Below are positions 21,257 through 32,599 of a stretch of DNA of 64,000 nt, piece after piece (within the stretch, counting starts at the first letter, position 1; each line of letters starts with the position of its first letter). The position numbers and the translations under genes are program-made. The DNA comes from Metopolophium dirhodum (lineage: Eukaryota > Arthropoda > Insecta > Hemiptera > Aphididae): the NCBI RefSeq assembly GCF_019925205.1, contig NC_083564.1, forward strand, positions 15,224,134 through 15,288,133. Direction: 5' to 3'. The notes under the pieces are model-generated. The model saw nothing but the letters and a program-made list of their open reading frames with translations, searched no databases and was not told where the DNA came from.

Positions 21257-24200
21257 ATGGAAGACACGGTGAAGATAACAAAATTATGTGCGGAAAACTG
21301 GTCGTTATGGAAGTTCCAGATGAAGGTCTGTGAGACTGCATTGGAAATGTGGGAGAAACTGCTGAGTATTTACGAGCAGAAGTCTGAGGCAAGTATACAT
21401 TTGCTTCAACAACAATTTTTTAGTTATTCAAAGGAGTCGACAGATGACATGTCGACGCATATTTCTAAATTGGTCAATTTAGGAAGGAAACTGAGAGTAG
21501 CGGGTGAACCAGTTACGGATAACATGGTTATGACAAAAATACTAATGACATTACCAAAAGAATATAATCATTTTTACAGTGCTTGGGATTCAGTCCCAAC
21601 GGGAAGTAAAAATATAAATAATTTAACTAGTCGGTTGTTGATTGAAGAATCACGGGTTATCCAGATCAAAGGTGAAGTTGGTGAACAAGAGAAATCGAGT
21701 GCATTTCCAGCCAAATTTCAAAACAGATCCGATGGAAAAAACGGCAGTTATGGTAAAGGTAAAAAGCAATTTACTAATAAAAGTAATGTTAAATGTTATT
21801 ACTATGGTAAAATTGGTCATTATAAAAGAAACTGTAAGAAATTTCTAAGTAGTATGAAAGGTGGGAAAACCGGTACTACAGGTACAAATTTAAATGCATT
21901 TGTAAGCGAGTCAAGGATAAATGAAACTACAACAGATACGTGGGTTTTAGACTCGGGCGCGTCGGATCATATTATGAGCGCGAACCTAGAATGGTTTACA
22001 AGTTATGAACCATTGAAATATACACAACAGGTAACAATTGGTGACGCAACAAATCTGTACGCAACAGGAAAAGGTAATATTAATATATTATCATACGTGA
22101 ACGGTAATTGGAATAAAAATTACTTGTCAAATGTATTGCACGTGCCGGGATTAAAATTTAATTTATTCTCGTGCGGGTCAGCGTTAGACAAAGGTTTAGA
22201 ACTAACGTCAGACAATAAAACGTGTGTGTTCAAAAGAAACGGGATTCCTGTATGCATAGGCACAAGATGCGGTAGGTTGTTTGAATTACAGATCAAAGTC
22301 GAAACACCGTCGAAAGCTGAATGTTATGCGAACATTGCAGTAGAAAAACGATTAGAAGTATGGCATAAGCGTTTAGCTCACCAGAATATTCAATACGTGA
22401 GGAATTGTTTGGCAAAACATAATATTGATTATTCAGCCAAGGACGATCAATTTGTATGCAGCGACTGCATAATCGGGAAACAACACCGTCAATCGTTCAG
22501 TAAAAGTGAGACCGAATATTTTAACGTCGGCGATTTAATACGTCATGCAGATTTATGTGGACCGATGCAGAGGGACTCTATCGGTATGTCAAAATATTTT
22601 TTATTATTTAGAGATGACTACTCACGTTACAGAACGGTATATTTTATTATAAATAAATATGAAGTAAAAAATATTATGAAAACATTTATAAAAAGTGTTA
22701 AAACAGAAACAGGATCTAAGGTCAAAATATTAAGGACAGATAATGGGTTAGAATTTGTAAATAAGGATATTACAGGTATTCTACAGAAATATGGCATACG
22801 ACACCAAACTACGGTTGCATATACGCCGGAACAGAACAGGAAAGTCGAGCGTGATAACAGAACAATCGTAGAAGCTGCCAGGACAATGATATGTGCGAAA
22901 AATCTTGACGTATCATTATGGGCAGAAGCTGTGAACACAGCGGTTTATACACTTAATCTAACCGGAACGAGTTCACAGAATGGTAAGCCACCTTACGAGT
23001 TATATTATAAAGTCGTGCCAGATATTAAACATTTACGAGTTTTTGGTACTGTGGTATATACACACATACCAAAGCAAAAACGTCAGAAATGGGATCCAAA
23101 AAGTGAAAAAGGAATATTTGTTGGCTATTCGAACAGCACGAAAGGTTATCGTGTATGGTATTCGAAAACAAATAAAATATCCGTGTGCAGAGACATTATA
23201 TTCGAAGACGAATGTAATAATTATGAAAATGTAATTGCTGACACAATAGAGTTTACAGACACTCAAATTAATTCAACGGGCGTGCGTGAGAAGGACGAAA
23301 ACATAGTCGATGATAGAAATGTTATGGTTCTACGTGACAGGAATACACTTAAGAAGCCGAATAGGTATAATGTTCAGACTTTTATTGCTAACTGTGTCAG
23401 TCCATTGAATTATGATGAGGCAATCACTGGGTCAAACAAAAATGAATGGAATAATGCTATGAACGACGAAATTAATTCATTACACGAAAATCAGCATTGG
23501 ACTCTAGTCGATTTGCTACAGGATAAAGTTGCATTACGAAATGCATGGGTGTTCAAAACAAAATATAAAACTGACGGTAGTATGGATAAATTTAAGGCCA
23601 GATTGGTCATTAAGGGTTGTTCACAGAAATATGGTATAGATTACCATGAAACATTTTCGCCAGTGATCAGATACGAATCAATTAGGGCGATATTCGCAGT
23701 AGCAGCTGTGGAAAAATTAATACTACGACAATTCGACATCAAGGCAGCATTTCTGTACGGAGAACTACAGGAAGAAATATACATGGTACAACCACCAGGA
23801 TACGAAGATGGATCGAATAAAGTATGTAAGCTTCAGCGTAGTTTATATGGCTTAAAACAAAGTCCAAGATGTTGGAATATACGCTTTAAGAATTTTTTGA
23901 ATGCATTTGGTTTACAATGTACCGAAGCGGATGCATGTGTATTCAAAGCTGATAACAGCCAAATTATTCTTGCAATATTTGTTGACGATGGTTTAATCGC
24001 GGCAGATAATGAAGATATAATAGAGAAACTTTTAACAAACTTGGAGAAAGAGTTTGAGGTTAAAAAGGGAAACTTAGAATATTTTCTAGGTATGCAGGTA
24101 AACTTAATGAAAAATGGTTCATTATTTGTGCATCAGACAAATTATGCATGTAGCATAATTAATAAATTTAATATGCTGGACGCCAAGAAACTTTCAATTC

Positions 24201-24959
24201 CGATAGACAAATCACATACTATTGAACAAAAGGAAGAATCGGAGATATTAAGTGAAGAAATACCTTATAGGCAGGCAGTAGGTAGCTTACTGTTTTTACC
24301 ACAGGTAACGAGACCAGATATAGCATAATGGTTAGGTTAGGTGTATGCAGTAAACTTTGCTAGTCGTTACTTAGCAAAACCAACTAAACCTCATTGGAAC
24401 TTGGTAAAACGGATTATACGATATGTCAAACGAACATTTAACTATGGCTTGTATTTTAATCACAATACACAACTGTCATTAGAAATATTTAGCGATGCAG
24501 ATTACGCAGGTGACGTTCAGACACGATGTTCAACGTCAGGATTTCTATTCAGATACGGGTCAAGCATAATTTCATGGACATCGCAGAGACAACATTGTGT
24601 GTCATTGTCATCGACAGAGGCTGAATATATTTCGGCCAGTGAAGCTGTAAAAGGGATCATGTGGATTACGCGGTTGATAATAAGCTTATCAAAAACAGGT
24701 GATAAACAACCAGCATTATTCATTGATAATCAGAGTGCTATTCGTTTAGTTAAAAATCCGGAGTTTCATAAGAGGACAAAACACATAGACGTACGATATC
24801 ATTTCATACGGGAGAAATACGAAGAAGGACAATTTCAACTACAGTACAATAACAGAGGACCAGATTGCGGACATCCTAACCAAGCCTTTGGTTAAGGAAC
24901 GATTCGAGAAATTGCGGTCAGCTGTAGGAGTGACTACAATTAAAGAAATAATTAATTGA
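21257..24959 (+). pseudogene. copia gag-pol polyprotein (defective)
   Basis: The start is taken at the ATG of MEDTVKITKL. Gag is short: residues jump from WKFQMKV to CETALEMWEKL, implying an in-frame deletion of several dozen residues. The zinc knuckle (about 180-193) reads CYYYGKIGHYKRNC, so the second Cys is Tyr. Protease Asp is at about 232 (LDSGAS). Integrase Asp 432, Asp 495 and Glu 531 give DD35E spacing. RT carries FVDD at 908-911. An in-frame 18-bp insertion at 24326-24343 then introduces TAA and TAG. RNase H follows (DADYAG, STEAEYI). Near 24853 a frameshift moves the last segment (QIADILTKPL to stop 24957-24959) to another frame. The polyprotein would package and copy element RNA; this one cannot. 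Confidence 0.92.
24326..24343 (+). other. 18-bp TTAGG-containing insertion in copia pol
   Basis: TAATGGTTAGGTTAGGTG sits between codons that are normally adjacent in copia RT (RPDIA and YAVNFASRY). It contains GGTTAGGTTAGG, i.e. two units of the insect telomeric repeat. It keeps the frame but adds two stops. Confidence 0.8.
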
Positions 24960-24966
24960 GGGAGGG
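24960..24966 (+). other. copia polypurine tract
   Basis: The purine run gggaggg directly after the polyprotein stop codon (tgagggaggg overall) abuts the 3' LTR start TGTTGAAA, as required for plus-strand priming. Confidence 0.8.
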
Positions 24967-25246
24967 TGTTGAAATATACAATTAATATTAGTATTCAAAC
25001 CATGTAAAGACACGTGCGTGTACAATGTCGTTTCCTAATAGATACTTATGCAGTTACGATATAGCTGTGTAACACCTTTACTATCGCTTTCTATATTATA
25101 TATGGCCTCGATTGTTCATATAAATAGGGCCTTTGATGTATGTAATAATCACTTGCACAGACGCTGTCATACCGAGTGTACGCGGTGTGTGTGTATAGTC
25201 ACAGTTTAATTGTCCAGTTGTACGTTATTATATATTATACTCTACC
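24967..25246 (+). repeat. copia 3' LTR, truncated
   Basis: Matches the 5' LTR from TGTTGAAATATAC to tatattatac. It then breaks off, lacking roughly the last 90-110 bases, and joins the second copy of flank F after about ten unmatched bases. Confidence 0.88.
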
Positions 25247-25250
25247 ATAC

Positions 25251-25613
25251 TATAAATATTCCAAAACATTAATTAAGTAACATTATTGATTTATAATTTA
25301 ATACTTGATTTGTAGTGTATTACCTACATCGGCGCAACTACACCTATAAAACGTGGGGTAATACAATATTTCATACTTCATGGTATTTCAATATGATTAT
25401 GATAGTTAGACCTAAAAAATTAGAACTTTGGGGTGCTAACGACCTTTTTTCACCAGCCTAGTCCCGCCAATGATTACCTATCCAAAATAGTATAATATTT
25501 TGTGACAAGTCCTGATTACATACCTATTATCCGAAACAATTTTTATCAAATATTAAGCATTACCTATGTTAAATTTTAATTATAGGATAATTTCCGATAT
25601 ATTTATTTTATAT
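25251..25613 (+). repeat. duplicated flank F, right copy
   Basis: Diverged copy of the sequence upstream of the copia element, running past the point where the 5' LTR interrupts the left copy. It therefore resembles an uninterrupted version of the insertion site. Confidence 0.85.
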
Positions 25614-25679
25614 GCTTTAACTTATTTAGATTCATTTGAACGTAGGAACCTATCTGTAGCATGTACAATATTGAATAGT

Positions 25680-26145
25680 GTATATTTTATAAAAAAAAAT
25701 GTGTACCTATTGTGACTAGATAGAAGCAACAATAGGGTTATAATTTATTGTTTCTTCTAATAAACAGATAGTTTAGGTATCTCAAAATCATATTAAAATA
25801 CCGGTTTCATCATGTCTTTTCAAAAAATCATCAATTGTCTCTTCATATTCTGGTGGGTCTAAAAAAAAGTATGCATTAATCGTTTATAAAAAATATTTTT
25901 TACCACCTATTTTTCGGTTGAGACATATTCATGATAATAATGTTTTTAACATTAGATACTAATTTAAGTTTGATTATGGAAATCATTAATTATTATTTAT
26001 TAGATAGCTACAAACTGAATGTGAGTAAAAATTATTTACAACTCGTGATTGGGAATTATTACAATAATCATATTAATTGTAATTTGATTAGTATGTTAAT
26101 GAGTGCAATGCACATTGTAATTAATACCCTTTGATTTAAAAATGA
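25680..26145 (+). repeat. direct repeat D, left copy
   Basis: Shares a long diverged match with 27030-27465, including attgtgactagatagatgca-like, aaaaaaaagtatgcattaatcg and catgataataatgtttttaa stretches. AT-rich and non-coding. A decayed LINE fragment lies between the copies. Confidence 0.75.
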
Positions 26146-26149
26146 ACCC

Positions 26150-26860
26150 CGGTTTTCATGTGAAAAATTATCGTCCTATTAATACCTTCTGAACTAGTAA
26201 ACATTTTTAAATTGTTAGAAAAATTGAATATAGCTCAAATTAACAAACTAATAAATAATATATTAAGCAACGGTCAACATGGTTTCAGATCGGTCACTCT
26301 ACTTATAACTTATCACTTCAACAATTTATACTCTACTCTTTTATGAAAATTTTTCAATTTGAGTACACCGATTTTAAGAAGGCCTTTGATTGTGTTGATC
26401 ATGAACTACTGACTATCAAATATTGTATTGGACAAGTTAAGGTTTAGTCATCCATTATTATTTTGGCTTAACTTTTTTCTTATAAACAGATTCCAGTACA
26501 CTCATGACCACGATTTCTTTTCAAATACGGTTTCTAACCCATCAGGAACTCTTCAAGGCGTTCATTTATCGTGCATTTTATTTATTATTTATTTTTAAAT
26601 TGAATATCATCTGTTCTTAAGAAATGTCACGTTACGTCATCTATACTTGGCAGGCGATTTAAATATCTTTACTCGTATTTTCTTTTAGATGATTGTTTAA
26701 TTCAACAAGATGATTAAAACATTTAGTCTGATTGGTGTCGAAATTGGGGTATGTGCCTAAATACTCATAAATGTTACTCAATGTGTTTTCACAAAACCCG
26801 TTAGTATATAATTCACATGTATTCCATAAGTAGGTAATGTCCAACTTAGAACATTTTTAT
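26150..26860 (+). pseudogene. decayed LINE reverse transcriptase fragment
   Basis: Frames on the plus strand give ordered RT landmarks: NYRPI near 26166, NGQHGFRS near 26280, a DFKKAFDCVDHELL-type segment near 26370, a SNPSGTLQGVHLS-type segment near 26535, and LAGDL in the place of the usual YADD(L) near 26650. A Cys-containing tail follows (NWGMCLNTHKC). Frameshifts and stops are frequent. It is the palm region of a Jockey/I-type non-LTR RT. The catalytic YADD appears changed, and the copy is old. Confidence 0.7.
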
Positions 26861-27029
26861 CATGCATTTTATCAAACTGTCTGTACCTACTGGCCCCGTT
26901 TTATTCAATTGAATAAATTATTATTATTATAATTGTGTTAAATTTGATTTGTATGAGAATTTCTGATTTATATAAAAATATAACCTCTATAACTGTTTAT
27001 CAGCTATTGAGTTATCACAACAGTAGGTA

Positions 27030-27465
27030 CATATTGTAAAAATATGTGTAATTATTGTGACTAGATAGATGCAGTAATCGTGTTATATTTTATTGTTTCA
27101 TCTTAAAACTATGTATAATAGATATCTTAAAATCATATTTCAATACCTTTGTCATCATGACCCAAAGAATAACTTTTAGTAATAGGTAGGACTAAAAAAA
27201 AGTATGCATTAATCGTTAATAAAAATATTTACTTATTATTTTTCGGTTGCAACATAATCATGATAATAATGTTTTTAACATTGGTTATCAATTTAGTTTG
27301 ATAATGGATATTATTAATTATAAGATACAATAACAATGTGAGTAAACATAACTTACAATTCGTGACTGTAAATTATTACAATAATCATATTAATTTAATT
27401 TAATTAATATATTAATAAATACAACACATAATGTAATGTATACCTTTTGATTTAAAAATAAATCA
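27030..27465 (+). repeat. direct repeat D, right copy
   Basis: Second diverged copy of repeat D, same orientation as the copy at 25680. The two flank the LINE RT fragment about 1.3 kb apart. Confidence 0.75.
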
Positions 27466-27589
27466 ATTATTCCATGGCTTAGAATTGTCAAATATGGAGC
27501 CTAATCTTAGCCAATTTTCTATTAGCAATTAGGTGCCTTTTTTGTGGATTTACCAAAATTATTTTTAAAAAACTGATGTAAATATTGAT

Positions 27590-28700
27590 TCAATAATAAA
27601 AAAGGTGGATAAGTGGATGTCACTCTGCTGTACAGTAGGTTACATGTGGGTCACTGAAATGGATGGTGTTAAATTTGAATTCAATGATATAAAATCATTG
27701 TATAAGAAAAACGGTTCTGAGCAAATACGGTCAGTCAGCCTATGATATTAACAAATATATTTGATGATATTATTGTGAATAAAGTAATTTATATATACCC
27801 TACTTATGTTATATTTTAAATTTTCAATCCTTAGCTATAAAATTTGAACATCTTATATATTTTTAACAACAAAATAATTATTTAATTTTAAATTTGATAC
27901 GTCTTGTCAAAATTAAAACTTTAAATGCTTATAAAAGTAAATTGTGCCTATGTATTTTAATATTTTTCTACTGAAATTTAAACAATATATCCATAAACGA
28001 TATATTTAAACAATATATCAGGATCCTTGTATCACATTTTGACGCTTTTTAACACAACAAATAAAATTTTATTGATAATTATAGAAACAAAAACTGAAGA
28101 AAATGAAATCTGAAATTGTCCGTTAACAGCTCAAAGCAAGTCAAAATATTTTGAAAATTTAATCAAGTATAGAAATTGATAAAGTAAATATATGATATAA
28201 ATCTCTTACGATTTACAACAAAAGATCGCTATACATGAGAAATCGATTGAATATCCAATATTTTAAAAATATGAACTTGAAATGCTCGTAAAAATGTAAT
28301 TTGAATTGCTTGTAGACATTTCTTTGTTGATAAGGGTAGACAAATTTATGAGAAATCTTGTGTTACATTTTCAAAACTTAGATTTAAAAAAAAATGAATT
28401 CTTAACTCAAAATTATTTACTAAATTTCGTGTTTTTTTCCGTATTTCGTCAAGATTTCAACTTTAAATGCTTAATTAAAAAAAAAATTATGACTAACGAT
28501 TTTAATATTTTTTAAATGTTATTGTAACAATATAATAGTAGCTTTGTATTAAATTTTCAAGATTTTTTACCCAACAAATTTTTTTTTATTTACATTCATA
28601 TAAAAAATACTAAAACTGAAGATCTGATGTCTGTAAACAGTTCAATACAAAACAAAATTTTTTGAAAATTTAATCGTGTATATAAAATGCTAATATTAAC
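27590..28700 (+). repeat. AT-rich dispersed repeat family R, long copy
   Basis: Begins with a non-coding landmark (aaggtggataagtgg, then ctctgctgtacagtag, then aaaacggttctgagc). It continues as AT-rich sequence with an internal quasi-period of about 515-545 bp (aactttaaatgctta at about 27910 and 28460; aacaaat near 28055 and 28570). The same family occurs on the minus strand at about 53860-54980, and in shorter form at 10600, 43962 and 57310. No coding capacity found. Confidence 0.7.
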
Positions 28701-29580
28701 AACCAGTAAAAATTTCATATATCTACTGTATTTTTTTGTAGAGTTACACCAAAAACCAAAATCGATTTTGTCAAAAACCGATTTTGCGTAAAAATTCCCG
28801 GTTTTCCATAATTTTTTTTTTTGTTTTTCTCGGCGCTTTTGAAAATAACTAGGAACTTTGACCTTCCCAAAGCACCAACAATATTCATTTTTCCATCGAA
28901 CAAGATACTGAAGTTGAAAATCAAAGCATTATTTCGACTACTTATCGTATATTCGGGCCGTACTAAAATTATTAAACGTGGAAAAATTGATACTAACTCT
29001 CTGAACAAATGTGTGTTACTTCAGGAGTATTTGATAGAAATCACTTATCCCCAATATTATTCTGTAATTTTATAATTTTTATCTCAAAATTTGTTTCGTA
29101 TTCAAAAATTTTACTGCAAAAGAGAAATTAGAATAATAGATGTCTCAATTAACTGCAGTTCGATTTAGAGAATATTTTTAGATGATGTCAGAATAATGAT
29201 TTATATTTAAACATGAAAAAATGTTCTACGATTACCTTTTCTTTGAAAAGAATGACGATTCAGTTCAATTATTCTTTTGCAAATATTAATTTATCAAGTG
29301 TATGTAATCCACAGTTGGATCAAGAGTATCCAAAATTTCCTTGGAACCTGGTTTGATGAAAAACTCTCTTTTAATGACCACATACATTTTATTTGAAACA
29401 AAGCGTTTGCGAAGTTCGCCATATATTATAGTTGTATTCGTAAGCGCAAATCACTGATAATTTATTATTTCTACACTAATGGGCCAGGAAGGCCACATAT
29501 TAGTATTAGGTATATTTTTATATCACACATTTTGCACAAATATTTATTATAGCATAGGTGCAAGACAGCTGGCCTGTCGG
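28701..29580. other. AT-rich non-coding DNA
   Basis: It contains a short inverted/direct run of aaaccgattttg motifs near 28750 and a possible repeat tail. Two overlapping open frames on opposite strands (28715-29075) have no recognisable domain and are not called genes. Confidence 0.45.
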
Positions 29581-30680
29581 ATATCTGTGGAAATACCCAA
29601 TACCGTAATTTGGCCGCCATATCGTTATCGACAACAATAAATTGTCATCGGTAATTACGGTCGACTCCACATCGAGAAGATTCGATACCCCGCCCCGCCT
29701 GTTCCATCTGTATCGCCGTCTGCCGTCTCACCGCGAACCCGTCACCGCCGCGTCAGTGCGTTGTCGTCCGTTCGTCGCAACTTTTGCTGCGGCAACCCCG
29801 GCTCTTGTGTCACGTCCGGGTTTCGCGCGACAGACTACCTTCACGTGATCGGTGGTTCTGAGTGTGCCGAGTCACGTATCGGCCGTGGCGGTTTTGCGTG
29901 TTTTTCCCCTTTTGGTCTATCCGTCCGGGTACAGTTTTACGCCGATCACCTGTGGTACATTGTACTAATTGTACGCACCAAATGCACGCTAAAACGACTT
30001 GTTGTCTCGTGATCGCGTTTGTTTTGTAGCCGTCGATTTTGTGTCGCGTTGTGTGCCGGCAACGTGCGGGTCGTGTCGTCTTCCGCGGCTCCAACAGTGC
30101 ATTTCACGGTGCCTCCCGTGGACCACGGCATGATTTATTGGTTTAACCTGTTCTTCGTGGGCCATCGTGGGATTCCCAGTAGCCAGCGTTAGATCGTCGT
30201 GTGGACCAGTGGACCGTTGAGAAGGACCGAGTGGCAACACTGTCGATGGTAATCAGCGGATACCGAGGAGACCGGTGATTACAATATTATTCATTATCAT
30301 TGTAAAACATCATTGTTTATTATTTTGATGATATGACATTATATATTATTTGTAACAATATTATAAATTGTCCCCGTAGAGTTAGTTAGTGGGCGCCCAT
30401 TGCATATAAATATAAAATATTGTAATTTTCTTATGAATAGTAAGGCGGTGCTTCTGGCCCGTCACAAGAACGTATTACTTGTTGTTATTCATTGACATCT
30501 AGTTTCAAATTAATCACACAGTGTCCACTTCCCTCCGTGTCTTGCGTTGCGGTGCTTATTAAATAGGAGCGTGGGGCAATAACAAAAAAACTGGCTAAAA
30601 TAAATATTAAGTGTAGCCGAGTCGGCAGTAAGGACTTTTATACTACAGGCCAGTCTGCGCTCCACAATCTGTGAGTTTTT
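29580..30680. other. CpG-rich island of unknown function
   Basis: Base composition changes sharply here, above all at 29640-30260, where CG dinucleotides are frequent in otherwise AT-rich DNA. Many overlapping short frames exist in both strands, as expected from composition; none shows a domain. An inverted pair ccgtaattt / aattacgg flanks the left edge near 29605-29660. It could be a promoter/first-exon region, an LTR or an untranslated region of an unrecognised element. Confidence 0.4.
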
Positions 30681-30939
30681 GAACTACTATTATACTGTTT
30701 TGTTTAGATTTAAGGGCCGTTTATTATTATAAGGTGGTTGTGTTGGCCATTAGTAACCTGCACTTATGTACTCTATTTTGACTATTATTCATTTTATATA
30801 TTGTTGGTCAAAGGGCTTTAGTATTATTATAATTTATACGTTTGTGTTAGTTGACAAGCAGATACCTAATATTTTATTTATCTAGATGAGATAAAGATGC
30901 TGTAGTTTTATCTAGATACATTTATCGAGATACTGCTCA

Positions 30940-31483
30940 ACACTATTTAATGGCAACTTGAAAGTCGAGTGAGCTGTTCTGTCGCCACTGAGGAGAGTCA
31001 CTGCTATACCTGGTGAAGCAACTGCTAATGCAACTTTACCTGAAGATCTAATTTGAGCCAACAACAAATTAATAAGAATTGTTTTTCCTGTACCACCAAG
31101 AGCATCTAAAAAAAATACTCTGCCTTGATTATTCATTATGCTTTCTGTAATAACATTAAAAGTATATTTTTGATCATCTACTAATTTCGGTAAATTGTTT
31201 TCTACAAATCCTTGTAATTGGTTGTTATCGTAAGAACGCCTAATCGAGAATTCAAATGCTGATATAAATTGGCAACTTACCCGAAATTTAAGTCCGTTAG
31301 CATAATTGTGACTTTCATAATTCTAACCTTGTGAAAAAATTTTAAAATGTTAAAAAAGTGGTACTAAAACCTTCAGTAGACTCCCAGCAATAACAGTAAA
31401 AAATGTCAGCCAAATCGATTCAGTAGTTTTCTCGGTTAGCGTGGTTGTAGAAAACGCCGTACAATTTTATATAATAGTATAGA
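30940..31483 (-). mobile_element. internally deleted Helitron (5' end plus helicase piece)
   Basis: On the minus strand the element begins A|TCTATACTATTATATAAA at 31483, a standard Helitron 5' terminus in an A|T context. It continues with the typical contactgaatcgatttgg-like leader, then jumps directly into helicase coding sequence. The Rep domain and the 3' terminus were not found. Confidence 0.75.
30955..31256 (-). pseudogene. Helitron PIF1-type helicase fragment
   Basis: About 100 codons open on the minus strand with the helicase entry region (NNQLQGFVENN, a short linker, NNQGRVFFLDALGGTGKT). GGTGKT is the Walker A motif of SF1 PIF1-like helicases. The following SGDRTAHSTFKLPL is the conserved stretch just after it in Helitron RepHel proteins. 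The match ends soon after and Rep is absent. The helicase would unwind DNA during rolling-circle transposition; this piece is a fragment only. Confidence 0.85.
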
Positions 31484-32590
31484 TTTTGTACCAGTAATTA
31501 TTATCAAAATCGACTATTAGTCTTTTTATTATTAGTTCAATTGTATATACACACCCACACATATACACACATTCATACACAAATTCACATAATATTGCAC
31601 AACATGCATTACATAGCCGACAGTGATTCCTCCATATTTTTAAGACTTAATTTTTATAGTGGCCAGTAGGTTAAAATAATAGAAGTTTGTGTCCGGGCGT
31701 GCGTATTATTATTGGTCGCTCCCGGCACGCACATTTTGTGGTGATCCAACAGTAGCTCGTAGCTGGTATACGATGTTTTGAAGAATACAAATATGAAGGT
31801 TTAATATTTTTACTATAACTTACTAACTATGTAAGCCAGGAGTAAATAAGGTATGAGTTAAATATTTTAAGTATTTTTCAGTGATATAGTAACTAATACA
31901 ATGTACAGCCTACACTAATCACACTATTAAAGGTACTTATTGATTTTTTTTCACATACCTACCTACCTACTCCCGATTTGCTGTACCGAATTTTCTAGAG
32001 CCTATGGTGCAACTAATATATAATGGAACTTGGAAGCTCCTTGTAAAAATATATTTTTCCGAATAAAATCCTACACTCAAATTACAATGCCCCTCTTGAT
32101 ATTTCTAATTTTGCTTTACACTCTATCCTAAAAATTAAAACAATTTATGAAGAAGCTAAAATGTACTATATTTAATACATAGTAATATATTCATTTGAAT
32201 ATAAAATGAGATACATTAGAGATCAGTCTATGACTATGAAAATATTTCATTGAGACAGAAATTAAATTTATTGACTATTGGATAATCGGGCTTAGTTATT
32301 ATTATGTTTGACATCGCAATATTCTTTTAAAATTTAATTAGTAATTTTATCAAACTTACTTTTTTTTAGGGTGTTAATTTCATTATCTGTTAAACCGTAA
32401 AACTTCGGCGCAACTAAAAAATGCATTATTAATTTACAGTTAAATTCTCACTCTGAAAATCTTATTATATACAAAACTAGTACATACACAATGCATTTCA
32501 TAATTAAATGTAGTACACAAGGACACGTTCTAAGTTAAAGTTTAAGCCAACTTGAGTCCAATTCATGTTAGTTAACAGTTTCTGATACAA
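31484..32590. other. AT-rich non-coding DNA
   Basis: No supported gene. A CA-rich low-complexity patch lies at about 31545-31610. A possible short scrap of the family seen in flank F (cggcgcaactaaaaaatg) occurs near 32405. Confidence 0.45.
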
Positions 32591-32599
32591 ATGATAAAA

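Larger units (their letters stand above)
20652..25246 (+). mobile_element. Ty1/copia element with truncated 3' LTR
   Basis: 5' LTR, copia-type primer site, a gag-pol coding region in Ty1/copia order (gag, protease, integrase, RT, RNase H), a polypurine tract and a 3' LTR missing its last part. The coding region carries a gag deletion, an 18-bp insertion with stops and a late frameshift, so this copy is dead. LTR divergence of a few substitutions and indels indicates moderate age. Confidence 0.92.

Noticed and set aside
28715..29075. Opposing frames of 84-97 codons
   Set aside because: They overlap on opposite strands within repeat-like DNA and show no domain.
29642..30240. Multiple overlapping frames in the CpG-rich island
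   Set aside because: GC-rich composition lowers stop frequency. Frames overlap on both strands with no motif or splice support.
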